From the NCBI GenBank assembly GCA_910583685.1, contig CAJTXY010000002.1, positions 1 through 29,183 on the forward strand: a stretch of 29,183 nucleotides of DNA, given 5' to 3'. This document shows positions 1-7,566 of the stretch, piece after piece. The number at the start of each line of letters is the position of its first letter. The first letter of the stretch is position 1. The DNA is from an uncultured Bacilli bacterium (lineage in GTDB: Bacteria > Bacillota_I > Bacilli_A > RF39 > UBA660). The position numbers and the translations under genes are program-made. The notes under the pieces were generated by a model. The model worked only from the letters and a program-made list of their open reading frames with translations. It did not search any database and was not told the DNA's origin.

Positions 1-345
1 ATTATACTGACTTATATCATAAGTAACTTGTGATGTAGCATGAGCCCAGATTCCTTTATTAAATGTAAAAACATTGTTTTCAATTTTTAAAGAAATTTTA
101 GCACCACTACTAATTTCATCATAACGGATTTTATCATATCTAGTATACGATTGCTTTGCTATATAATCAATATCTGATAGATACGTAAACTGCCCTGTAT
201 TAGAAGTAGCATACGCAATTGGTTGGTTTTGAGTAGTATTACTAATTGTTTGGATATTAAGTTCTAAACCTGATCCAACTAAAACTGAGAATACACCAAA
301 AAACAACAAAATTATTGATAATAACTTTCTTTTCTTCATATTCAT
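1..345 (-). CDS. Secreted NPCBM-domain protein, 5' part only
   Basis: The reading frame starts at ATG 345 and runs off the left edge after 115 codons. Residues 1-30 look like a signal peptide: a basic start (MNMKKRKLL) followed by a hydrophobic run ending near VGSG. From about residue 55 the sequence has the pattern of the NPCBM/NEW2 module, a putative carbohydrate-binding beta-sandwich: a YLSDIDYI opening, a G-A-K-I-S-L stretch, then FNKGIWAHATS and a YDIS end. NPCBM modules usually sit in secreted glycoside hydrolases or surface proteins; what follows here cannot be seen. An AGGGGG ribosome-binding site lies about nine bases upstream, and a clear promoter precedes it, so this is an independent transcription unit from the kinase operon to its right. 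Module assignment is by motif recognition only. Confidence 0.75.
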   Translation of the reverse strand, partial: MNMKKRKLLSIILLFFGVFSVLVGSGLELNIQTISNTTQNQPIAYATSNTGQFTYLSDIDYIAKQSYTRYDKIRYDEISSGAKISLKIENNVFTFNKGIWAHATSQVTYDISQYN

Positions 346-374
346 AAACCGTTTCCCCCTCAATTTGTCTACAT

Positions 375-402
375 ATTATACCACATTTTTTAAAATTTTC
401 AA
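375..402 (-). promoter_or_regulatory. Sigma-A type promoter of the NPCBM gene
   Basis: On the minus strand TTGAAA (402-397) and TATAAT (380-375) are separated by 16 bases. The -10 lies about 30 bases upstream of the start codon at 345, leaving room for an AGGGGG ribosome-binding site. Confidence 0.7.
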
Positions 403-432
403 GTATTTTCGCATTTTTTATATTTCTTCAAC

Positions 433-454
433 AAAAAAGACTAAAATCAGTCTT
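433..454 (-). terminator. Hairpin terminator after the kinase/ASCH genes
   Basis: On the minus strand AAGACT and AGTCTT form a six-base-pair stem with a six-base loop, followed by a T run. It lies just past the stop codon at 475 and before the promoter of the NPCBM gene. The stem is short, so efficiency is uncertain. Confidence 0.5.
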
Positions 455-474
455 AATAAAGTCTAACTTTAGTG

Positions 475-1092
475 TTAATCTCCAAAATAATGACAAATCT
501 TAACGATTAATTTATCAATCTGCTGATCTAAGTTCTCTTCTGTATTAATAGTAAAAAAAATTTTTTCTTCTGGAAAAGGATTTTCCTTTTCTCTATCCAA
601 ATATTTATAATAATCCTTTCTAGTAGCACGAGAAAACACACGACTATCCTTATCAAATAAAAGTTCTCTGGCATCCAATCTTTTAAGAATCTCTTCTTCC
701 TTACATTCTAATTTAATAAATAAACATTCTGTGGAAAAACGTGCAAAATTATGAATTGCGGAAGGATAAGCTGTCAACATATTCGCATCAATAATAACAC
801 TAGTAGAATGCTCTAATAAATAAGAAGTTCTATCTATTGCAAGCTGTTCCACCAAGGGTTGATTTTCAAAGGGAAAAATTCCACAAGATGACAATAATCT
901 TCTAATTTGATCATTAATAGATACATAAATATTTAACCTTTCAGATAAAATATTAGCAACTGTAGATTTTCCAACACCTGGCGGCCCCACAAAACTAATC
1001 CCATAAAAATGATCCTGTGGATTTAAAGGAACACTCTCTATTACCATTTGATAAATTCTATAATACTCTTTATCATCTACAATCTTTTTCAT
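475..1092 (-). CDS. P-loop nucleotide kinase-like ATPase
   Basis: A 205-residue cytoplasmic protein with a clear Walker A motif, GPPGVGKST, at residues 36-44, preceded by a beta strand (YGISFV). A hydrophobic strand ending in Asp (SVIIDANM, about residues 98-105) fits a Walker B/kinase-type aspartate. An Arg-rich segment near 135-155 (ELLFDKDSRVFSRATRKDYY) could be the lid. This is the architecture of AAA_33-type small-molecule or nucleic-acid kinases, but the substrate cannot be read from the sequence. It is the last gene of a compact set: its first 20 bases overlap the end of the ASCH gene, which suggests translational coupling, and a hairpin terminator follows. No membrane segments or signal peptide are seen. 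Confidence 0.7.
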   Translation of the reverse strand: MKKIVDDKEYYRIYQMVIESVPLNPQDHFYGISFVGPPGVGKSTVANILSERLNIYVSINDQIRRLLSSCGIFPFENQPLVEQLAIDRTSYLLEHSTSVIIDANMLTAYPSAIHNFARFSTECLFIKLECKEEEILKRLDARELLFDKDSRVFSRATRKDYYKYLDREKENPFPEEKIFFTINTEENLDQQIDKLIVKICHYFGD

Positions 1093-1477
1093 AATTCCAC
1101 ACCCCTAAATGACCTTTTGCCGACAACTCTTCTGGAAGAACTTCAATATCCTCAAGTATCCAAGCATATCTCCCTACTTGATAATCCCCACAAATATATT
1201 CTATATAATGATTATTCTTCATATCTTCTATGAATTCTTCTGTCATATAAATACAATCTACTAGCCTACATTTACAAATAATATGGGAATAATGAAGAGG
1301 AACATCTTCTACTAATTCTAAAACTTCATAATTACAGTTTTTAGGAATTTTTGTACTAGAAGCATGAATATAAAGTTCACCCCTATAGTTTGTCTTCCAA
1401 CTTCTAGTCTCAACCTCTTTCTTCCCCATATAAATCAAAGTAGCCCAAGGCTCCGTTAAACTAAGTACCTTCATCAA
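1073..1477 (-). CDS. ASCH domain protein
   Basis: About 134 residues making up a single ASCH domain (PUA-like fold, generally thought to bind RNA). Seen in order: an opening strand with SLTEPWATLI, the GKKEVETRSW turn (about residues 19-28), YRGELYIHAS (about 31-40), a central KCRLVDC strand (about 69-75), and the closing GHLGVWNY (about 122-129). The first codon could be TTG at 1477 or ATG at 1474; the GGAGG inside the end of the upstream kinase gene is spaced better for TTG. The gene starts two or five bases after the kinase stop and overlaps the next kinase by 20 bases, so all three are probably made from one transcript. The stop is TGA, directly followed by TAA. Possible roles include RNA binding or coactivator-like functions; none is demonstrated by context. 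Confidence 0.75.
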   Translation of the reverse strand: MMKVLSLTEPWATLIYMGKKEVETRSWKTNYRGELYIHASSTKIPKNCNYEVLELVEDVPLHYSHIICKCRLVDCIYMTEEFIEDMKNNHYIEYICGDYQVGRYAWILEDIEVLPEELSAKGHLGVWNYEKDCR

Positions 1478-1479
1478 AC

Positions 1480-2058
1480 CTATAATACCTCCAAAAAATA
1501 ATTCAATTCTTTATAATACTTTACTTGCCTGATTCTTCTTTTGAACCAGTACCAAATATTTTGATAATACTTTGTTCTTGTAATTTTTCCACTTCTTAAT
1601 TCTACCTTTTTCTTTCTAATATGACGAAGAATAGAACGATACCAGCATTTTAGAATACTAGTCCTTTTAATAATTAACTTACCTTTGATATCTTTTAAAT
1701 CAAAATATCTATAAATCTGTTGACCTTCTAACACAAAAGTAACTTTTTTAGGATAGTTGTCAATATAGCGAAGTATTTCAAGATAATAGTCTCTAAAATA
1801 TTTCCCATTATTTTGATTAGGAAACTTTTGTACTAATAATTCATTGATCCGAATAGTATCTTCATTCATATTCTCCTTATCTTGTCCACGATATAGACAA
1901 CCTAGAGAAATCACAATAAAAAGACTATCATTCCGATATTGATTAGCAAGGGTCGTCTTTCCAGATCCGATCATCCCTGTAATATGAATAATATCATCAT
2001 TGGTACAATAAATTTCTACATCACTCTGACTTTGAAACCATCAGACTGTCTTATACAT
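1480..2058 (-). CDS. P-loop kinase-like protein with an in-frame TGA near the start
   Basis: The recognisable product is a P-loop protein with GMIGSGKTT, a basic middle region (RKKKVELRSGK) and aromatic C-terminus (NIWYWFKRR). An ATG at 1974 falls inside the P-loop (M of GMIGSGK), so starting there would remove the essential first beta strand. The same frame continues upstream as DVEIYCTNDDIIHITG, exactly the strand expected before a P-loop, back to ATG 2058 (MYKTV), which has an AAGGA site about ten bases upstream. Codon 6 of this longer frame is TGA (2043-2041), followed by TGG. The gene is therefore either broken by a nonsense mutation, decoded through the TGA, mis-sequenced, or started at a rare non-ATG codon such as ATT. 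It follows cysS by 44 bases and precedes the ASCH gene by a few bases. Substrate unknown. Confidence 0.6.
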
Positions 2059-2102
2059 AAATTACACATCCTTCAAAGAAAAAAGAAAAACTTCTTCATC
2101 TA

Positions 2103-3494
2103 TCATTTTAATAATTCATAAGTAGTTCCTTCTCTACCATCAATTAACTTAATTCCTTTTTCCAAAAGTTCATCACGAATACGATCTGCTTCTTCATAAT
2201 TCTTATTCTCTTTTGCTATTTTTCTCTTCTCTATCATAGATAAAGCATAATCATCTAATGTAGTATCTATCTCTTCTTCCAATAATGCTAAAGAAAGAAC
2301 AGAATCAAATTTCTCTACTAACATTCTTTTGCTTCTATCACTCAAATCCTTACTCTTTAAAACATCATATAAAATCGTTAACATCTGTGAAGTATTTAAG
2401 TCGTTAGAAATCGCATCTCCAAACTTCTTTTCATAAGACTCCATTTCAGCTTGTTGTACTTCTCCCTCATCTTTCAAACTTTTTACCTTATTTTTTAACT
2501 TCTGATAAGAGTTTTTGGCAACCTCTAATGAGTCATAAGAAAAGGTAAGTGTTTTACGATAATGACTACCAAGACAGAAATAACGATAAACAAGAGGAGA
2601 ATACCCCTTAGACTTTAATAACTCTAAAGTTAAAAATTCTCCCTTCGATTTACTCATTTTTCCTGTCTGATCATTTAGATGTTCCCCATGAATCCAATAG
2701 TTACACCATTTATGACCAAAATAAGCCTCACTTTGAGCAATTTCGTTGGTATGATGTGGAAAAATATTATCAATACCACCACAGTGAATATCTAAATACT
2801 CTCCTAAATACTGACTAGAAATACCAGAACACTCAATATGCCAACCAGGGTAGCCTACTCCCCAAGGGGAATCCCACCTCATTGCCTGATTAGAAAACTT
2901 AGATAACGTAAACCAAAGACCAAAATCAAAAGGATTTCGTTTTGCAAGGTCCTCTTCTACCGTATCTCGCACTCCAATTACAAGCTCCTCCGGATTTTTA
3001 CCAGATAACTGATAATAATCATTGGCTTTACTAATATCGAAATAAACATTACCCTCAGAAATATAAGCATAACCATCATCTAGCATCTTTTCTATCATTT
3101 CGATATAAGTATCAATATGGTCACTTGCCTTTTCAATAATGGCAGGTCTCCTGATATGAAGTTCATCCATATCTTTTAAAAACGCTTGTGTATAAAAATC
3201 GGCAATCTCATAAACCGTCTTTCCTTCACGTTTAGCACCCTTCATCATTTTATCTTCACCAGTATCAGCATCACTCGTCATATGACCAACATCGGTAATA
3301 TTCATCACTCGATTTACCTGATAACCTAAGTACTCTAGACCTTTTTCTAATATATCTTCAAAAATATAAGTCCTAAGATTACCAATATGAGCATAACTAT
3401 AAACTGTTGGCCCACAAGTATACATTTTAACAATACCCTCTTGATGAGGGACAAACTCTTCCACTTTTCTTGTTAAGGTATTATATATTTTCAT
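2103..3494 (-). CDS. cysS: Cysteinyl-tRNA synthetase
   Basis: Class I aminoacyl-tRNA synthetase (463 residues, the usual size) that charges tRNA-Cys with cysteine in the cytoplasm. The N-terminal MYTCGPTVY carries the first zinc-binding cysteine; HIGN at about residues 37-40 is the HIGH ATP-binding signature. WHIECSG and GIDNIFPHHTNE in the middle supply further zinc and active-site residues, and KMSKS follows at about 280. The C-terminal helical region (KIAKENKNYEEADRIRDELLEKGI) is the typical anticodon-binding tail. An extended -10 promoter and the AGCGAGGGGATTTTA leader with its GAGGGG site precede the ATG at 3494; no T-box leader fits in the short gap. The stop is TGA, immediately followed by TAG. 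It is probably the first gene of a unit continuing into the kinase/ASCH genes, since only a weak hairpin follows. Confidence 0.97.
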   Translation of the reverse strand: MKIYNTLTRKVEEFVPHQEGIVKMYTCGPTVYSYAHIGNLRTYIFEDILEKGLEYLGYQVNRVMNITDVGHMTSDADTGEDKMMKGAKREGKTVYEIADFYTQAFLKDMDELHIRRPAIIEKASDHIDTYIEMIEKMLDDGYAYISEGNVYFDISKANDYYQLSGKNPEELVIGVRDTVEEDLAKRNPFDFGLWFTLSKFSNQAMRWDSPWGVGYPGWHIECSGISSQYLGEYLDIHCGGIDNIFPHHTNEIAQSEAYFGHKWCNYWIHGEHLNDQTGKMSKSKGEFLTLELLKSKGYSPLVYRYFCLGSHYRKTLTFSYDSLEVAKNSYQKLKNKVKSLKDEGEVQQAEMESYEKKFGDAISNDLNTSQMLTILYDVLKSKDLSDRSKRMLVEKFDSVLSLALLEEEIDTTLDDYALSMIEKRKIAKENKNYEEADRIRDELLEKGIKLIDGREGTTYELLK

Positions 3495-3517
3495 TAAAAT
3501 CCCCTCGCTTTTGTCTT

Positions 3518-3526
3518 ATTATACCA
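3518..3526 (-). promoter_or_regulatory. Extended -10 promoter of cysS
   Basis: The minus strand carries TGGTATAAT (3526-3518), an extended -10 element, about 25 bases upstream of the cysS start. No good -35 hexamer is present at 16-18 bases. Confidence 0.5.
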
Positions 3527-3607
3527 TATCATACGTAAATATAGCACGAAAATGAGTCATCTTAAGAAAAATAAAAAAGTTTTATATTTTACAATCAACA
3601 TAGCAAG

Positions 3608-3629
3608 AAAAAAGAGACTAACTAGTCCC
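3608..3629 (-). terminator. Terminator of clpC overlapping its stop codon
   Basis: On the minus strand GGGACT pairs with AGTCTC (one G-T pair) around a four-base loop, followed by six T. The clpC TAG stop lies within the hairpin. Confidence 0.65.
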
Positions 3630-5921
3630 AAGTTTTTCAATAACTACTTCACTTTTTCCTTGCACTAAATGGTCAATGATAATAGCATCTACTTCTTCCT
3701 CTATAATCTTATCAATACGTCTTGCCCCAAATTTTTGATAATCGCATCGTGACTTTATCTCATCCACCAATTCTTTTGAAAACTTAATTTTAACAGAATT
3801 CCGTGCCTTTTTAATAGCATCCAACTTACTTTTAATGATGGTAGTAATAATCGCACCATCCATATTATGAAAATACCATATATGATCAATTCTATTTACC
3901 AGTTCTACCCCCAAATATTCTTCTAAATAAACATTTCTTAGCTCTTTTTTACTTCCAGAAAAACCTATTGTCTTTTGATTGCTACCTAAATTAGAAGTCA
4001 TAAAGATTAAGGTATTCTTAAATACAATTTCATTTCCCTTATTATCTTTAATACTGCCCTCATCTAAGATTTGTAAGAAAAGTTTCAAAACTGCAGGATG
4101 CGCCTTTTCTATCTCATCAAGAAGAAGAATACTATTAGGATATTCTCGCACCTTATCAAATATAGCATTCTGATCATTATAACCAACATAACCTGGCGGA
4201 GAACCAATCAGTTTACTAATGGAATGTTCTTCCTTATATTCACTCATATCAATACGGATAAAAGAATTCTTTGGCACCTGAGTTTTGGCATATTCCTTAA
4301 TAAGACAAGTTTTTCCAAGCCCTGTTCCCCCAACAAATAAAAACGAATAAGGGCGCTGTGGTAAATAATTACTTTTATATTTCTGCGTAAAAGTAACAAG
4401 CTGATTCACGATATCATCTTGACCCATAATCTTAGATTTCAAATCTCGGCTTAACTTCTCCATCTCTTTATTTAAATTGATACCGAGTTCGTAAATAGGA
4501 ATTTTTGTCTTCAAATAAACCACTTCACGCACCATATCTTTAGTAATAGTCTTAGGCTTTTGCATCTTCATAAACTGTAATTCCAGCTTGTTCTTCTGAT
4601 CTTCTAAATCATATTCTTCTTTTTTATAGCTAGAAGCTTGTTCAAAGTTCTGATTCATAATCGACTGGTTTTTAAGATTACGAACTACTTTTAATTTCTT
4701 ATTAATCTCCTGCAACCGCTTCTCATTTTTTCCAAGTGATAAAGATGCCTTCGCACAAACCTCATCTAAAATATCAATCGCCTTATCAGGTTGTCTCCTA
4801 TCATAAACATATTTATTCGTAAGAAGAATAATAAGATCAAGTATATCATCAGGAATAACAGTTCCATGAAAACTCTCATAAATTGGTTTCAAGTTTTGCA
4901 AAATATCTTTTACCTTATCTATTTCTGGTTCTTCTACTACAAGCTTTTGAAAACGCCTGTCCAGTGCTTTATCTCGTTCCATAAACTCCTTATACTCAGC
5001 AGTAGTAGTTGCACCTATCACTTTAAGTTTCCCACGAGCAAGCGCTGGTTTTAATATATTAGAAGCATCAATAGCTCCCTCTGCTCCTCCCGCACCTACT
5101 AGAGTATGAATTTCATCAATAAATAAAATGATTTCATTATTATTTTCAACCTCAGTTAAAATCTTGTTAATCCGTTCCTCAAATTCACCTCGGTACTTTG
5201 TCCCAGCAATAAGAGAGGCCATAGAAACAGATAAAATACGTTTATGTTGTAGACCCTTTGGCACTTCACCATTTTCAATGCGACTCGCAAGTTCCTCTAC
5301 AATCGCTGTTTTTCCTACACCTGCATCACCAATCAAAAGAGGATTATTTTTCACACGACGAGACAAAATCTCAATTAAACGTGCCACTTCTTCTTCTCTT
5401 CCAATAACAGGGTCAATCTCTCCCTTTTGAACACGTTTATTAAAGTCCACTGCATACTCTTCAATAGAAAGTTTCTTTTTAGACGATTTTTTATACATAA
5501 TCTTTGTAGAAAAATCGTTATAAAGCTTATCTATATCAATATTCATTCCAACCAAAAGACGTATCGCTACTCCTTCTCCCTCTTCAAGAAGTGACAAGAA
5601 TAACTGTTCTACACTTACTTCCTGCATTTTTTCTTCTTTGGAATCTAACATTGCAGACTCAAGTACTCGTTTTAAAAGTGGTGTATATAAAAACCAACTA
5701 TTAGCATTCTTTCCAAGCCCCACAACACTAACTAACTCATCACGAAACTTTTTATAAAAGATACCATAACTCTCAAGCTTCTTAGTAATAGAAAATTCAT
5801 GATGAGAAAGAATGGCAAGTAGCATATGTTCACTACCCACATAAGGATGTTTAAGACGTTGCATTTCACGTTTGGCATCCATTAAAACCTTTTGTGCATC
5901 TTCACTAAATTTTGAGAACAT
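3618..5921 (-). CDS. clpC: ClpC-type AAA+ protein unfoldase
   Basis: A 767-residue HSP100 protein, a little shorter than typical ClpC (about 810). Residues 1-145 are a Clp N domain (FSEDAQKVLMDAKREM). NBD1 has Walker A GDAGVGKT at 198-205, Walker B IILFIDEIHT, and the GATTTAEY sensor. A UVR-like coiled segment between the two ATPase domains (around residues 410-450) is a ClpC hallmark and separates it from ClpB and ClpA. NBD2 has an unusual Walker A, GGTGLGKT instead of GPTGVGKT, then IGSPPGYVGY and LLLDEIEKAH. IGFSG late in NBD2 matches the ClpP-docking loop, so the product should feed substrates to ClpP. In many Bacillota clpC follows ctsR-mcsA-mcsB; here it stands alone between a carrier gene and cysS, with its own promoter and no CtsR operator that I can see. 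Confidence 0.93.
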   Translation of the reverse strand: MFSKFSEDAQKVLMDAKREMQRLKHPYVGSEHMLLAILSHHEFSITKKLESYGIFYKKFRDELVSVVGLGKNANSWFLYTPLLKRVLESAMLDSKEEKMQEVSVEQLFLSLLEEGEGVAIRLLVGMNIDIDKLYNDFSTKIMYKKSSKKKLSIEEYAVDFNKRVQKGEIDPVIGREEEVARLIEILSRRVKNNPLLIGDAGVGKTAIVEELASRIENGEVPKGLQHKRILSVSMASLIAGTKYRGEFEERINKILTEVENNNEIILFIDEIHTLVGAGGAEGAIDASNILKPALARGKLKVIGATTTAEYKEFMERDKALDRRFQKLVVEEPEIDKVKDILQNLKPIYESFHGTVIPDDILDLIILLTNKYVYDRRQPDKAIDILDEVCAKASLSLGKNEKRLQEINKKLKVVRNLKNQSIMNQNFEQASSYKKEEYDLEDQKNKLELQFMKMQKPKTITKDMVREVVYLKTKIPIYELGINLNKEMEKLSRDLKSKIMGQDDIVNQLVTFTQKYKSNYLPQRPYSFLFVGGTGLGKTCLIKEYAKTQVPKNSFIRIDMSEYKEEHSISKLIGSPPGYVGYNDQNAIFDKVREYPNSILLLDEIEKAHPAVLKLFLQILDEGSIKDNKGNEIVFKNTLIFMTSNLGSNQKTIGFSGSKKELRNVYLEEYLGVELVNRIDHIWYFHNMDGAIITTIIKSKLDAIKKARNSVKIKFSKELVDEIKSRCDYQKFGARRIDKIIEEEVDAIIIDHLVQGKSEVVIEKLGTS

Positions 5922-5943
5922 ATTATCCCCTCTTTCTAACTAT

Positions 5944-5973
5944 ATTCTATGATTATTTTGTAATAACTTTCAA
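5944..5973 (-). promoter_or_regulatory. Probable promoter of clpC
   Basis: On the minus strand TTGAAA (5973-5968) and TAGAAT (5949-5944) are 18 bases apart, about 22 bases before the start codon and its AGAGGGG site. No tandem CtsR heptads or HrcA-type inverted repeat was seen. Confidence 0.5.
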
Positions 5974-6007
5974 TAAAATATGTTCTAAAAAAAGTGACAA
6001 ATTCCAC

Positions 6008-6032
6008 AAAAAAAGCAGAAGGATTCTTCTGC
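6008..6032 (-). terminator. Terminator of the YfcC-family carrier gene
   Basis: On the minus strand GCAGAAG and CTTCTGC form a perfect seven-base-pair stem with a four-base loop followed by seven T. It lies 20 bases past the stop codon. Confidence 0.85.
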
Positions 6033-6051
6033 TAAACTAAAAATATCAGTT

Positions 6052-7461
6052 TTAAATAAGTACTAAAATTGTAAAGATAATAAACAAAATTACAATAAAT
6101 TCTAATACAAACTTCCAAATGTTCTTTAACCATTCTTTATAAGAAACACCTAAGTAAGAAATAGTTCCCATTAAGATAACACTAGTTGGTGCAACTAACA
6201 TAACAGCACCATATAAAGATTGGAACATAACAGCAATAAGCGGATATGTTGTCTTATCTGTTACTACACTAGTTAAATATGGTACAACACTTTGGAATAC
6301 ATAAGCTGGCTCAACATTAAATACTGCTGCTAGAATTGCTGCGATTCCAGTAGTAAATACGTTAAACCCTTTAGTAAGATCAAATAAAGCCTTATAAATT
6401 ACTAATTGGAATGGATGATATGTAACAATTACCAAACAAGTATAAATAAGTACAACAAGAGCTGCTGGTTTTAATACTTCTTTAGCACCTTTAATAAATC
6501 CTTGCATAAAATCATCAAATTTAACTTTATAAATAAAAGCAATTAAACCTGCTGCAATAACAAGAATTAACATTAATTCAGTTACAGTCCAGTTTCCAAA
6601 AGCTGGAACGTTTCCAAGTAATTTACCAAATATTTCAAATCCAAATACTTTAAAACCAGTAACGGCAGTATTAGCATCCTCAAAAACATTTAAATTAAAT
6701 GCTCCTGTCCAAGAAATAAATCCTAAAATCATAATAATTAGAATGAAATCTAAAATAATAACTAAAGGCCAAATACTCTTCTTTTTACCCTTAACTGCTG
6801 CTGGAATATAACCACTTTCAACTTCAGCATTCTTCTTAGCACCTTTTACTTTATGCTTTTCACCATAACGAATAGTATTGAAAATCAAAAGTATAAGTCC
6901 AATTACTAAAATAACAATTTTAGTTACAAGCTCTGACGTAAGGTTTACACCAAGTACTTGAGTCAAAATATTAACAGTATTAGCAGAGAATGTACATCCA
7001 GCAATTCCTACCATAGTAGATCCTACTGTAGTAAGTGCCGCTACAATCTTATCATAACCCATTAATAATACTAAAGAAAATACGAATGGAAAAAATACAA
7101 TAATTCCTAATTCTAGGCCACATACTGAAGTTAAAACAGCAAATAACACCATAATAACTGAAAGTACAATTTTTTCCTTTCCTTTAAATTTCTTTACAAT
7201 AGAATCTAATAATGTTCTATAAGCAGGAGTTCTGTATAAAACACCATAGAAACCACCAACTACTAGTACAAAAACGGCAATAAAACCAAAATAAGATACT
7301 GCAGTAATTGGATATGAGAATAAATCAAACAATCCCATTTGAACGCGTCCTTGTGATACATAGCTACTTTGGAAATATGCAGCAGGTAAAATCCAACTAA
7401 GTAACATAAATATCAACATTGTAATTAGAACGACTTTTACTGTATTATGCTTTTTCATCAT
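6052..7461 (-). CDS. YfcC/DcuC-family integral membrane carrier
   Basis: A 469-residue protein made almost entirely of hydrophobic helices, about 11-12 by eye, with a charged cytoplasmic loop in the middle (about residues 203-230, KHKVKGAKKNAEVESG). The pattern fits the YfcC / C4-dicarboxylate anaerobic carrier group of the ion transporter superfamily: a first helix with WILPAAYF, a long FGFIAVFVLVVGGFYGVL segment, and C-terminal MLVAPTSVILMGTISYLGVSYKEWLK. These carriers move small anionic metabolites, often amino or carboxylic acids; the substrate cannot be deduced. A strong promoter precedes and a strong terminator follows, so it is a single-gene unit. GGGAGGG is spaced slightly better for the second ATG (7458) than for the first. 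No neighbouring metabolic gene hints at a substrate. Confidence 0.85.
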   Translation of the reverse strand: MMKKHNTVKVVLITMLIFMLLSWILPAAYFQSSYVSQGRVQMGLFDLFSYPITAVSYFGFIAVFVLVVGGFYGVLYRTPAYRTLLDSIVKKFKGKEKIVLSVIMVLFAVLTSVCGLELGIIVFFPFVFSLVLLMGYDKIVAALTTVGSTMVGIAGCTFSANTVNILTQVLGVNLTSELVTKIVILVIGLILLIFNTIRYGEKHKVKGAKKNAEVESGYIPAAVKGKKKSIWPLVIILDFILIIMILGFISWTGAFNLNVFEDANTAVTGFKVFGFEIFGKLLGNVPAFGNWTVTELMLILVIAAGLIAFIYKVKFDDFMQGFIKGAKEVLKPAALVVLIYTCLVIVTYHPFQLVIYKALFDLTKGFNVFTTGIAAILAAVFNVEPAYVFQSVVPYLTSVVTDKTTYPLIAVMFQSLYGAVMLVAPTSVILMGTISYLGVSYKEWLKNIWKFVLEFIVILFIIFTILVLI

Positions 7462-7478
7462 AATTCCCTCCCACTATC

Positions 7479-7507
7479 ATTATACTGATTTATGAAATAT
7501 TTTACAA
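7479..7507 (-). promoter_or_regulatory. Promoter of the YfcC-family carrier gene
   Basis: On the minus strand TTGTAA (7507-7502) and TATAAT (7484-7479) are separated by 17 bases, upstream of a GGGAGGG ribosome-binding site. Confidence 0.75.
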
Positions 7508-7542
7508 GTACTACACACGTATTTTTTATGAAATTTAGATGA

Positions 7543-7566
7543 AAAAAAAGGAAGATTTATCCTCTG
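7543..7566 (-). terminator. Possible terminator at the lysS end
   Basis: On the minus strand a short GAGG/CTTC hairpin around the lysS stop codon is followed by eight T. The stem is weak and contains a G-T pair; the T run and the following promoter support a terminator. Confidence 0.4.

Noticed and set aside
3495..3600. T-box leader before cysS
   Set aside because: The gap is about 120 bases, already taken up by a promoter and the clpC terminator; no T-box sequence or specifier stem was found.
4791..5430. Plus-strand ORFs opposite clpC, dusB and the giant gene
   Set aside because: They mirror strongly supported coding frames and lack ribosome-binding sites or recognisable products.
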